64,000 nucleotides of DNA from Citrus sinensis (lineage: Eukaryota; Streptophyta; Magnoliopsida; Sapindales; Rutaceae). Each line of letters begins with the position of its first letter. The stretch's first letter is position 1. Position numbers and translations under genes: made by a program. Below the pieces are notes generated by a model that was not told where the DNA came from, ran no database searches, and saw nothing but the letters and a program-made list of their open reading frames with translations. Of this stretch, positions 48,248-60,500 are shown piece after piece. The stretch spans positions 24,773,001-24,837,000 of the forward strand of contig NC_068563.1 in NCBI RefSeq assembly GCF_022201045.2. The letters run 5' to 3'.

Positions 48248-48331
48248 ATAGGATTGGAAGTCTGTGTTAATAACTTGGTAGGTGATGTAATGTTAAGAGC
48301 CATATTAGAAGTAGGATGGAATCTCAGATAA
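48248..48331 (+). pseudogene. Second PDR-type ABCG relic, opposite strand
   Basis: Starting 3 nt after an acceptor-like TTTACAG, 27 codons plus a stop read IGLEVCVNNLVGDVMLRAIL, then EVGWNLR. This resembles the PDR segment that directly precedes the ABC signature (GLEVCADTLVGDEMLRGIS). In an intact gene it lies just upstream of the piece at 47869-48057, yet here it is on the other strand. The short length limits certainty. Confidence 0.55.
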
Positions 48332-51300
48332 TTGCCAAACTTTGTGAATCCATTAGAACTGTGGGGCGAATAATAGCATATCAAAACTTCTAACAATTGA
48401 ATTATATGTAAATTCTTGGAAGACCAGCTTTAATCTTTCTCCTTCTGCCTACACCAGATACAATCAATCTCTTCAATGATATTATCCTTTTACGTGGCAG
48501 AAAACATACTATTGCATTCTTAATGTTGATTTGCAGCTATGCTGCTGGGTTCATCTCATTAGTTTGTTTCTGTTGCATGCAACGTAATCAATGTACTTTC
48601 ATTTTACCAATTAGCTATGCATATGGAAAGTGCGGTGCTTCTCATATTTGGGGGATCTTGTTATTGTGAAAGTTAATTTTCTATTATTATCTTCATTATT
48701 TTAACATTTTGATTTGATTAGAATGCTGATGTATTTGTGGGGGCTTGAGCTCTTTTTGGTCATGCTACCTTTAAACTTTGATTGTACATTCAACAGGGGT
48801 GTTGTCAATGCCAAGTATTTTTTTTTTAACATAAGTTTATCATTTTTCTTATAATATATATGACGATAAGTCGATAATAAAGGTAGCAAACATGTTATAA
48901 CGATATACTAATTTCATGTCCTCAGGTTTGAAAAGAAGATCAATTTTTGATTTATTAATTTATTGCTGATAGATTAATCAAAGCAATACAATTGAATATT
49001 AAATAGGTGAAAAATTATGTGAGTTTTCTAAATGAATAGATAAATTCGATGCGATTAATTATCTATTAATTCTGAATGCTATCATTTTTAGTCAACTGTT
49101 CTATCCATTGGATCGGCTGTTTTATTTTGGGATTTTAGAAACATTGATTTTGACATTACACCCACTTCAAGAATATTATGTTGAATTGAAAATACATTTT
49201 ATTCCAGTTTTGCAATTTGATATGATTCAATTATGCCGTGGACAGAAGCAAATTCATCATTTGTTTTTTTTTTTTTTTTGAATGTCTGAACAAGAAAGGA
49301 GTTGAACTAAATACATGAACATTCTTCTTCTTCATTTTCTAAATGCCAGCACCTACTTCTATTTTTATAGCTGGATTTTACAAATTCATCAAAATTCAAC
49401 AACCAAATTTGTGCGGACAAAACTAATCTTCATAAATGGAACAAAATTAAACAACAGACAGGATTTGGGAATAAGTTGACCCTTCATAATTCTTCGTATC
49501 TGGCAGAGATTTTGACATTTATATGACAACATGAAGCTTTAAGCATGTTTATAGCTGAAAAATATGCTCAAGCTACATATATATATATATATATATATCG
49601 TTTTAATATTCATAATCTTGATTACAATGTGATTTCGGTTCATTGCTAATAATTGGCCAGCTACCATTTAATAATAAAATTCCAAATTCTTTGTATACAA
49701 CAATCAAAAGACTTGAAACAACCCATTGGGTTTTTTTTTTTAATAAACTTGTCACACAATTACTTTAACCATACTAATTTAGAATGATGTTGTTCTCAGT
49801 GTAAGCCAACGTGTAATATAAACAAACCGTTAATGACTGCTTAATTTAGTAGTTATGATTTGTGTGCTCAAAATGACAAGCAATGACTTAATGTGGTTTC
49901 ATTAAATCTTGCAAAAAGCATAATTAATGCTAGGATTAGATCCACACCAATCACTTTTTTTTTTCCTTCCCTTTGTTCTTTCTTCAAACATACAAGTACG
50001 GTAAAGAAACCATTAAGAAACTTCAAAGGCATTCAAGATCCACATAGAATCTATAATCTAAATTCTAAAAGAATTTATTCTCAAGATCTTCCATATGAAG
50101 AACATGTCTGCAAGGTTCATTGGGAACCAAAGCTAACAGAATAAAATACATATTCTACCTTTTACCTAATCCATGAATGGTTGCCCTATTTGAGCCAAAC
50201 CCCCTATTTTTTTAGACCAATCATTGGAATCATTGAGGAATAATTGGTAGAGGGCATTTTGCCTACAAAAGTAGAAGATGAGCACAAAATTAAACAAATG
50301 TAAAGAAGATTATGGGTCCATGACCTAAAACTTTCTTATTTCTCTATATTTAACAACAATTGTGCATATATATCTCCTCAATAATTTGGTTGTGGAGATA
50401 GGAAACTATTAGATATATTCAATTTTGTTGGTTAATTCTCTTTCCAACTTTTGATTCGTGTTTGTTGATTTGGGCAAGAGACTTTAATTAAAGGCAAACA
50501 ATAATGGGTAATCGATATCCTAATGATGAGAAAACGTAATAAGAATGAAATTAAGGTTTCGGCAAATGAGATTTTAGCTCGAGAGCTTTGATGAAAATAA
50601 ATTTCCAATAAGGGAAAGGAATCTTGATGTGGCACGGTTTTAGGTGATGACAAGGATTGGATGTTGACCCATCAACAAGGGGGATAATACCAAACAAATC
50701 CACCTCAAAGAGCATAGATTAAAATTATACAAGTGGGTTTTTGCTTCTTGATTAGTGATTAATATTATTGTTGAGTATAATAATGTTTTGGTTGAAACGG
50801 GTATGAACAAAACCTAAAAAACAAAATAATAAAAAAAAAAAGAAGAAGAAAAAAAAAAACTAAACAATTAAATCCCTCTCTATATCTCTCTCAATTCTCA
50901 AATGGCCCCTAGTTGTCAAAAGCAGACTCAATCCTTCAATCCCCCTTTTTGGGTGTCTAAAAAGATCAACATAACAAACATCCTTTACAACTTTTCTTTT
51001 TCTTTCATGAAAGAAAAACTTGTCTCATCTTTATATTAATATTTAAATGTTGAACTTCATATTTGTATAATTTACTTCATTTTATTTATTTATTTATTTA
51101 TTTCTTCTTCTGTAAATAAGTACCTGCTTCCCCCATTAAAAGAACCAATAAGAAAACGCAGGCGGTTACGAGAGAGAGAGAGAGAGAGTATGGAGTAGGA
51201 GTCAGTGATTCTAGTGGGTTCCTGCAAAAAAAAGACCCCACCTCTGTTTCTCTACCATATCTAATTTCCAAAAATTTTATTTTTAGTTTTATTTTTTTGA

Positions 51301-51500
51301 AAAAATAAATTTTTTTTTTTGGATTCGAACCCCACAAGAGGGACCTGAGAGTCTGAGACAGGCCTGCAGTTAGGACAAGATTTTGTTGTACTGAAGTTTT
51401 GAAAAAGCCAGCTGATAATATTTACTACTCAGTACACAAAAACACAACACCAGTGTGTGTCGTTGTGATAAATAAATAAAAACCAAAGCAAAGCAAAAGC
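48332..51500. other. Intergenic upstream of the TGA9 gene
   Basis: No supported gene. A (TA)n run lies at about 49578-49598. A GA microsatellite at 51172-51188 and pyrimidine-rich sequence lie in the probable TGA9 promoter. The open frame at 49893-50144 shows no family motif. Confidence 0.4.
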
Positions 51501-51646
51501 TACAAAGTCTTTAAAACAGGTTAGGTTTCTTCACAGAGAAGTAGTTAAAACAGAAACGAAAAGCATATAGATAGAGACATCCCCCAGCCCCGGCGCCAGC
51601 ACCATCAGTGGTGATCTCTAGCTTCCTTCGTGAATTCCAAAGGCAG

Positions 51647-51745
51647 GTATCGTAGTAATAAATTAATATGATGAATTGTTCATTTGTTTTTGTCTGTGAT
51701 TAAGTATATGAATATAACAACCATTTGTTTTATTCGCTTTAATAG
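51647..51745 (+). other. Putative 5'UTR intron of TGA9
   Basis: A donor AAAGGCAG then GTATCG near 51647 and an acceptor CTTTAATAG ending at 51745 would splice the leader just before an upstream ATG. Inferred from splice-site quality. Confidence 0.45.
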
Positions 51746-51769
51746 ATGAAGATGATGAGAATGGTCTAG
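51746..51769 (+). promoter_or_regulatory. Upstream ORF in the TGA9 leader (MKMMRMV)
   Basis: A seven-codon frame ATG...TAG ends 15 nt before the main start codon at 51785. It contains four ATG codons in one frame, so scanning ribosomes should meet it first. It may reduce translation of the main frame. Confidence 0.5.
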
Positions 51770-51784
51770 AGTTGAAGTCTTTGC

Positions 51785-54700
51785 ATGGCGAGTCACAGAA
51801 TTGGAGCCGCTGGTGGGTTATCTCACGATTCTGCAGGTCCTTCAAATCTCCATCACCACCATGTCCCTTATGCAACATCTCTTCATCAAGGCTTCATGTA
51901 TGCTGTATATGGGTTTTTTTTTTTACTCTCTTTTTTTCTGGGGGGGGGTGGTGGGGTTTGTAATCATTAAAAATTTTAATCTTTGGTGAGTCTCAGTAAC
52001 CAAGAAGGACCTGCTTTTGATTTTGGAGAGCTACAAGAAGCAATTGTACTGCAAGGAGTCAAGTTTAGAAATGATGAAGCTACTAAAGCACGTATGCTAT
52101 TGCTACCTCTTCTCTCTCTCTCTCTCTCTTTTTTCTCCTCTTGTGACGTTTGATAAAAACAAACATTTCCCTCTAAAGGCTAAAGGACTTACCATTTCCA
52201 ATAGAGTAATGATTCTTTTGCAATACACTTGAATGTTGTGAAGCTCTAAACTTGGAAATTTTTTTACTGACTCCGCAACTGAACAAAGAGATTTATAAAA
52301 ATAAAAAAAAAGTGATTTTGAAAAAATCTTTTTTCTTTTCCCTTTTCTTTTTGATTTGATCCTCTGAGATTTTACTTTTGTTGTGATTCTCTTGACAGCT
52401 TTATTTACAGCAGCAGCAGGAGGGAGACCAGCTGCTACTCTGGAGATGTTTCCTTCTTGGCCAATGAGATTCCAGCAAACCCCAAGAGTAGTCTGCTTTC
52501 TTTATATCTTTTCGTTTGACCATTTCTTTTCTTTTCTTGTGTAACTTGTACAATAGATAAAACCCAAACCAATATGAACCAAAATCAAACATGTGCTTTG
52601 CAAGTACAAAGTTGATTCTCTTTTTTTTTTACCCCCCGAATATGATGATTCTGGGGATTATTATTATTCTTTTGGTGGTAACCCCATTTGATTAAATTAG
52701 CAGGGAAGTTCAAAGTCAGGAGGGGAGAGTATTAGTACAGACTCAGGATCAGCACTCAACACAATATCATCAGGCAAAGCTGAGGCCTCACAGTCACAGC
52801 TTGAGCAGCCAGAATCACCCATCAGTAATATCAATCATATAAAGCCGTCTGCTTCTAATCAACAACAATCAGTAGAAATGGCAAATGATGCTTCAAGAAC
52901 AAGACCGTCATCATCTCAGCAGAATCAAAATCATCAATCTGCAGCAGCATTAACAGATGCAAAACCATCACAAGAAAAGGTCATTGATCATATTTCATCA
53001 TTGTTATTTTTATTTTCTTTTGTTTAATTATTAATTAATTAATCTTCTTATCTATCTTTCTTTTGAGAACCCAATCCCATGTCCCCAAAATCTCAGGAAA
53101 AAGCTGGTATCTTTTTATTGTTATTGTTATTGATATTATTACTGTTTTGATCTTTTTCTTTTTTGCTTCTTCAAAAAAAAATACAAAAACACAGATCCCC
53201 ACAAACCTTCAGGGAGAATCAAAAGGACACGTTAGTTTTTCTGATCAATGCATCTGACATTAAGAGAGAGAGAGATAAGATTATTATAGAGTATGAAAAA
53301 AAAATAAATCAAAAATTAAAAAATTAATATCCAAAATAATAGGCAAAGAGAGAGAATCTACTCAGTACTACTACTTTTTATGTTACTATTTTTTTTTTTA
53401 TACAGCTTTTTATATTACTATAATTCAAAAAAATTACGAACTTTACTCATTCCCTATAACAAGCTGATTAATTGATATTTGTAAGCCTTTCAAAATCTTT
53501 TTTGGAACTATAAATTGAATGCCAGCAGCAGCAGATACTGACGATTACCTGGTTCAAGGTACAAGACTGTAATGCTTAGAATTTTATGACCTCTAATCAT
53601 GGAAACTCTTGACTAATAAACAACTCCTATGCATCTATATATTCTAGAGACTATAATTTATTAAATTTTGACTACAGTTTCCTAGATTGTTTGTCTTTTT
53701 AGTCTAAGTTGCTAGGTTCATTCTTCTTATTTTTTTTCTTATATTTTCCTCTGGTTTCTCAGCCACCAAACAAGAATCCCCTCATTTTACTCACCAACTA
53801 CTTTTTTCTTTGCCAAATTCTGTGAAATGAAAAGGGGTAGTCTTATTTTCTGATCTATATTCTTGCATAATGTTGCAGAGAAAGGGTCCTGGTTCAACAT
53901 CAGACAGACAACTTGATGCTAAGGTATTAAAATATAGCCAAATTCATTTTCTTTTAATTTGTTGGTGTCATTTTTATTTTTTATTTAATTTTGCATTTTA
54001 TTTATTTTTTAAAGTTTTTGCTCTTAAGAACGTTGGGCTAATTGATTTCAGACATTGAGACGTTTGGCTCAAAACAGAGAAGCTGCCAGAAAGAGTCGTT
54101 TAAGAAAAAAGGTTTGTTAATGTTGTACTCAAAAAGTTATTTAATATTTAATAAAATTTTTCCTTTTAAATTTTGTCACTAGAAAGAAATTTTTTATATT
54201 TTTGATTTTTTTTTCTTTTGGGTCTCCTCATGAATAGGCCTATGTCCAGCAGCTGGAAACTAGTAGGATAAAGCTGAATCAGTTGGAGCAAGAGCTTCAA
54301 AGAGCCCGCTCTCAGGTTTTATTTTTATTTTATGAAAATAAAATTTTATTATTTTTATTAATATTTAAGAGATTTTGGGTTTTTTTATCTTTTTTTTTTT
54401 TTTTTTTTTTTGGTGGGTTTGTTTAATAGGGACTGTTCTTGGGAGGCTGTGGAGTTGCAGCAGGAAACATTAGTTCTGGTAATTACGTTTCCTTTTGGAA
54501 TTTCAACAATTATTTACTAAAATACCCCTAATCTATGAGCCTTCAGCCTAGTTGATTTTCCAAGGTGAACTTTGACCCACAATTGAATTTGATGAATCTT
54601 TCTGTTCCTTGTTCTCTAAATTACTCCAATGTTCTAGTCAAGTTTGGCACACACTACAAGCTTCTTGATTTCGTTCGCTCTTTTTTCTAATAACTTGACC

Positions 54701-57560
54701 AATTTCTGTGTCATAATTCTTCTATCCAATTGATTTTCCTCTTAGAAGATCAAGATTAATTCAAAAAATCGACCTAAATTTTCCCATTATTTTTCCGTAA
54801 GAGTAATGTCAAAATCAGAAGACTGTTTTGGCATTTTGTGAACCCATTAATAATTTTATAATCTATATCTTAAAAATCAGTACGTTATTGATCCATGCTA
54901 CTGACTTTTCCACCTCTAACAAAATAATATGACCCTGAAAGTATGTACCTTATTTATGTGGTCCATTTGCACGGCACATAATTAGAAAGAACTCACAACG
55001 TTTGTTCAAATCAAGAGATCATATTGATATGTTTGTTCATTATTATTATTTTTATTTTGTATGTTCAGGAGCTGCAATATTTGACATGGAGTATGCAAGA
55101 TGGTTAGAGGACGATCAACGGCACATATCTGAGCTCCGAAGTGGGCTGAATCAACATTATTCGGACGGTGATCTCAGGATTATCGTAGATGCATACATTT
55201 CACATTACGATGAAATTTTCCGGCTAAAGGGTGTGGCTGCAAAATCCGATGTGTTTCATCTTATCACCGGAATGTGGACCACCTCCGCGGAGCGTTGCTT
55301 CCTCTGGATGGGCGGTTTTAGGCCATCCGAGCTCATCAAGGTTTGAGTGTTGCAAGTTTATCATTTGTAACATGTGCCATTACATGAATAATTGATGTAC
55401 TTAATTACTGTGCTTATTCTTGTGTTAATCAGATGTTAATATCGCAATTAGACCCGTTAACAGAACAACAAGTGATGGGTATTTACAGCCTCCAGCAGTC
55501 AACACAGCAAGCTGAAGAAGCACTCTCCCAAGGCCTGGAGCAGCTCCAACAGTCCCTGATCGAAACCATTGCCGGTGGCCCTGTCGTTGATGGTATGCAA
55601 CAAATGGTCGTCGCATTGGGCAAGCTTGAGAATCTAGAAGGCTTCGTTCGCCAGGTAATCAAAAGTCTATTCAATACACACAACCAAATGCCAATTATTG
55701 ACAATTTGACATATAGGGAATAGGACATGGGGCATGTCAAATTCAGAAAATAGAGCACTTACTTTCCAAGTTAAGATTGGTGCATTTTTTGAAAATGATA
55801 TGTAGAGAAAGAATCGAATAAAAATACCTTATTGTTGAGGCAAAATGAAATTGAGGGGCCTTGCTCCTCAGGTGACAGCTCATGTAAGGCCTACTTCAGG
55901 TGATTTTAACAAAAAGCTTGTTGATTTTATTTCTTCATTTCTAATTTGCGTGTGGCGGGTTAGGTGATGCATTGTGTACATGTCAATTAAAGTCAATGGG
56001 AGACCTTGTAGTTATTCAAAAATCTAGATTGTCTTTTGACCTTTATCCACTCGTCAAAAAATGTTAAATCATTCTGAGTAGTTGGCTACTTGGTTCACCA
56101 TTTATAATTAAGATGTGAGAAGCTTTTGATTTGATTTCTTTTACAAAAAAAAAAAAAAAAAAGAATAGGGATTATTAATTAATTAGTCGAAATTAAAATT
56201 AATTTCTAGATAATTTAAATGTTTATCTCAACAAGTAAGTGTCTGATAGCTTGTTTTGCGCCGCAATTCTATATTACAAATGAAAGGGGTAAGAGCCCCG
56301 TGGCTTATTCTTTCTTACATCATATTGATTTTAAAATGTTATTTGACTTTTGTGTTTTCACATAAATGATTTGCTACACGCTAGTCCATTGAGTTTTAGA
56401 TTGATTACCCTTGGAGGTTCTTGATTATCATGAATATTTTGTTTGACCATAAGTGTTTGTTGATCAGCCGTCCCTATCATCACTTCTTGGTCAACTTTAA
56501 AATACAATAAGATTTTTACAGATCATCATCACGTCATTTTTGACGCGTGTACGATGGATTTGTGTGTAGTCATGTATATGTATATTTTTTTCCTCATAGG
56601 ATAATGTATTGCTTGAGTTTGAATGTAGGGATTTTTTTGATGTGGGTTTTTCATCTAAGAGGGTTTCTATCAAAAGGTGGGATGATAGTGATATATGTTG
56701 AAATGAAAACCAAGGCTAGACCTATCAATTAAAAAAAATTTCAAATGATTATATTTTATTGGAAAAAATAGAAACTTTATGATAATTTTTTATATGTATG
56801 ATTGCAATTGTCCAAATCCTGTGAAAGAATAAGACAAAACTTTCTTGAGTTTCAACCATTTTGAAATGCTTACGGTTTGTGTCAAAATGCCTTTGCATTA
56901 TGGTCCCATTTCAATTTGTATGCACTTGTGTTTTTCTATATATTATTATTACATTTGTCCTCGTCATTTGACATGCATAATCGGTAATGTGAATTAATTT
57001 ATTTATGACTCGTGCTACACATCGTAAAATTTTATTTAAGATTATATCTCTAATGACGTAATTAAATCACCTAGAATTTATGAAAAATCATCCACCATAT
57101 AATAAATGACGTGTTACATACCACATCATTCAAGATGAAATTTTAGATAAAATTTGTAGGATGTCTATTATTACTCTTTGCTAATCTATGCAATATTCGA
57201 TATGTAGGCTGATAATTTAAGACAACAAACCCTTCACCAACTCCGGCGGATATTGACAGTGCGACAAGCGGCACGGTGTTTTTTGGTGATTGGAGAGTAT
57301 TACGGGCGATTAAGAGCTCTTAGTTCCCTTTGGGCATCTCGTCCTCGAGAGTAAGATCGATCACGTTAATTTGTTGTTTACATGCTTAATTCCTTAACAT
57401 TAATAAAGACAAATAAATTGTGGCATTATTAATATAATTACTGTGGTAAGTTATTTAATTTATTATCAACAGGACTATGATAAGTGAAGATAATTCCTGC
57501 CAAACGACGACGGATCTGCAAATGGTTCAACATTCACAAAATCATTTCTCGAACTTTTGA
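51785..57560 (+). CDS. TGA9: TGA9-type bZIP transcription factor (group D)
   Basis: Nuclear activator binding TGACG motifs; in Arabidopsis TGA9 and TGA10 act with ROXY glutaredoxins in anther development. Twelve exons join to 509 residues: 51785-51897, 51997-52091, 52399-52487, 52704-52979, 53879-53923, 54052-54111, 54238-54315, 54430-54478, 55069-55340, 55433-55654, 57208-57350 and 57473-57560. N-terminal motifs GFINQEGPAFDFGELQEAIV and TLEMFPSWPMRFQQTPR are shared with TGA9/10. The basic region has Asn214 and Arg222 in AQNREAARKSRLRKK, with leucines 232, 239 and 246 in the zipper. A DOG1 domain covers about 270-490 (YARWLEDDQRHISELRSGL, LRRILTVRQAARCFLVIGEY). The end QTTTDLQMVQ-HSQNHFSNF is TGA9-like. 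A TAGCAG tandem acceptor precedes exon 4 and could add one Gln. Confidence 0.95.
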
Positions 57561-60500
57561 GGAAGAAAGCCAAAAAGATTAGTTATTAGATAGGTGCCTC
57601 AGTGATCAAAGATTAATTGCACTTCAAGGATGTGACATATTATGGGGCCGTTAAATATTTTAAAGCCACGAACTTTAGGAGTGATAGGATTTCTTTTTCC
57701 TTCTTTTTCTACTGCTTTTGAATATCTTATGCTGTTAATTAAGATAAATATTATGTTGTCTTGTAAATGCATATGGTCAATTTTTAGTTATATATATATG
57801 ATGTGAGCGATCCTCATGGAAAGTACCCATGCAATTAATTATATGGAAAAGTTTAAGCGAAGTGTATACACAATTAATCTTAATTTATCAATATGATTAA
57901 GTATGCTGCCTCTTCTTCTAATGGCTCTTGAACAACGTCAAAGGCTGGAGAAAGAAAGATAGATATGAACTCTTTTCATCGTCTTCTCTTAGCGCATAAC
58001 GAATGGAAAAGAAAAGATAAAAAGGGAATTAAATTGTCATCTTTTAATAACTTTTCATTAAAGGTTATCTACATCAATGAAAATTCTGAGATGGGGATGT
58101 CTAAACGGTATAAAATGTAAATAATTGAATAATACGTCACTCTTTCTTTTGGTAATATATCACCAGTTTATCGTAAAATAACGTTGTATTGCTTAGAATG
58201 AAAATTTTAAGGCGCATACATCTGTTTAGTATTGTTTTCGATAATACACCGTTGTTTTGTATTGTTTATATTAATAAAATCTCCCTCATCCTGTCGAGGT
58301 TTAACAAAGAAACATTGTGTTGTTTAGAATTTGTGTTCTAAAAGTGCGGACGTCTGCAAAGAGAAGAACTCTCTATGTGTCAATAATGTACTATAAAAAT
58401 GCTTTGACACAAAATGGAGTGAGCGAGAAGTGGGTTTGTTTTGTTGCTCTTCTTTTAAGTGAAGTGGTTGTGAAGAAGAAAGAGTATTCAAATGTAGAAA
58501 GAGAGAGAATAGAAAGAGACCAAGTTGTCTTTTCTTAACGGGTTACTATTTATTAATTGATTTGATTATGCAAAAAATTTGAGTAGTGGTCTATATACCT
58601 TATGAGAGAGAAAAGTTGGTGAAATAAAGCTAGCTATAGGTGCGTTCTTCCATTTGTATGAAGTGGTTGCGATGGATTCATTTTTCTAATGCACAAAAGG
58701 ATGAGCAAAAAATAAAGAGAGTAAACGATTGATTGAACTTGTTTGGCTTCTTGTGGTATTTGAGTTGAAAAAGAAAATGTGTTGTGTGTATATATATATT
58801 TACGGAATATTAATAAGGAGGGCAAATTGCATGGATGGTGGACAAGGTTCGGTTGCATTATCATTATATAATAAATATATGCATGCATGCTTTTCGGCAA
58901 TTGAAATCTAAGTCACACCTATAGGTTCTTTTAAGCCCATGATACTTCAGAAAAATGATATAAAAATTAAAAAAGAAAAAAGAAAAAGAAAAGAAAGAGC
59001 TAGATACCTAGATGAAATAATCAATTATGAATAAAAATTATCATGGAAGGGATTTTGCAATTTTAATAAAAGACGAGATCGACTTTTACAACATTATAAA
59101 TATATTTTACATTATTGTAAAATATATTTTACTATAATATTACAAACCTACTACCACAGTTTATTAATGTGTAGAATTTATTATAATTAAAAGTAGACTC
59201 TAATTAAGAATACTTAAATTCTAATGAAAATAATGTAATATGTAATTAATAGTGTTTGTAAAGGACTGAAACTAAATAAAAGATTACAATTCGACATGAG
59301 TTTTCGTTGAGCACGAAATCAATCAAAATTTGTACATTTACTTTTTTTTAAATTTTTTTTTAATTTCTCATACCTAACAATTCTTAATTCAGTACTCTAT
59401 AAATTTTAACTAATCTTTACCTTTGAAAAGAGAGTGATCTGACTAACTTACACCTCACAAATTTTTTCTCACTTTCAATATTTGTATTACATTAACAAAA
59501 AAAATGTTACGATTAGACTAATTAGGTCAAACTCGTAAAATTTCTCATATTATATTTTTTTTCTTTTTTCGATTACAAAAAAATTATGAAACGGAGCGAG
59601 TGTTAATCTTGTTAGACATTGTTCCATCGGGATATCTAATAAAGACTTTTTAATGGAATTTATTAATTTTTTCCCTCTTTTTTCTTTTTTACTTTTTCTC
59701 ACCCGATATATCCGCATATAATTGTTGAAGATTCTAAGCAGGGAGGGAGAAAGAGAGAGAGAGAGAGAGTGAGAGAGACGAATAAGACAGGAAAAGAAGA
59801 CAGATCAAGATCATGTATTCAACGCTGGAGCCAAGAGAAGAATTAATATGCAGACACGTACGAATGAGCATGCAATCTGTGTATGGTGTCATACTGATAA
59901 AATCAACATGTGTTCGACTGTAGCAAGCAGCTGTATCTGAATCATTATCAGTATGTGTGATGAATTCAATTTGCACAGCGGCTCCTTGTTTAATGTGCAT
60001 GCACTTGCAATGCAGCAGGTCCAATCGCAAAGAGTCAATACCAAACACGATTCTCTGAAATTTTGCAGGCAGTTCCGAGTACTGGGTTCTCTCTTCTCCG
60101 TATTGGCCTTATTCGGCCAGATGATTAACGGAATCAGATATTATAATTAATATGTAAACTCTTAACATACATGTGCTGCTCTTCATGCACCACATATTTA
60201 ACTTTAAAACTGAAATATTAATTAATATACCAACTAATTAATCTATTATCTTTTAAGATTTAATTTTGTTGGTAAGTGTTTTAAACTGGACACGTATATA
60301 ATCCGAACACATTTGATATTTGAGAACTCGAGGGTCATAACATAGAAATGCCAAACTTGAGAAGACCATTAAAACATAAAAAAGGAAAGAAAATTTCAGG
60401 GTGGGGACCAAAAAATAAATGGGTAAAACTTACTCTTATATTTTCCGAAAAAAATTTCCCGTCAAGGCAAATCTTGATAGTCGAAATATGATGCACTTAA

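Noticed and set aside
59734..60048. 104-codon minus-strand frame
   Set aside because: The start overlaps a GA repeat at the other end of the frame (Ser/Leu run) and no family motif is present.
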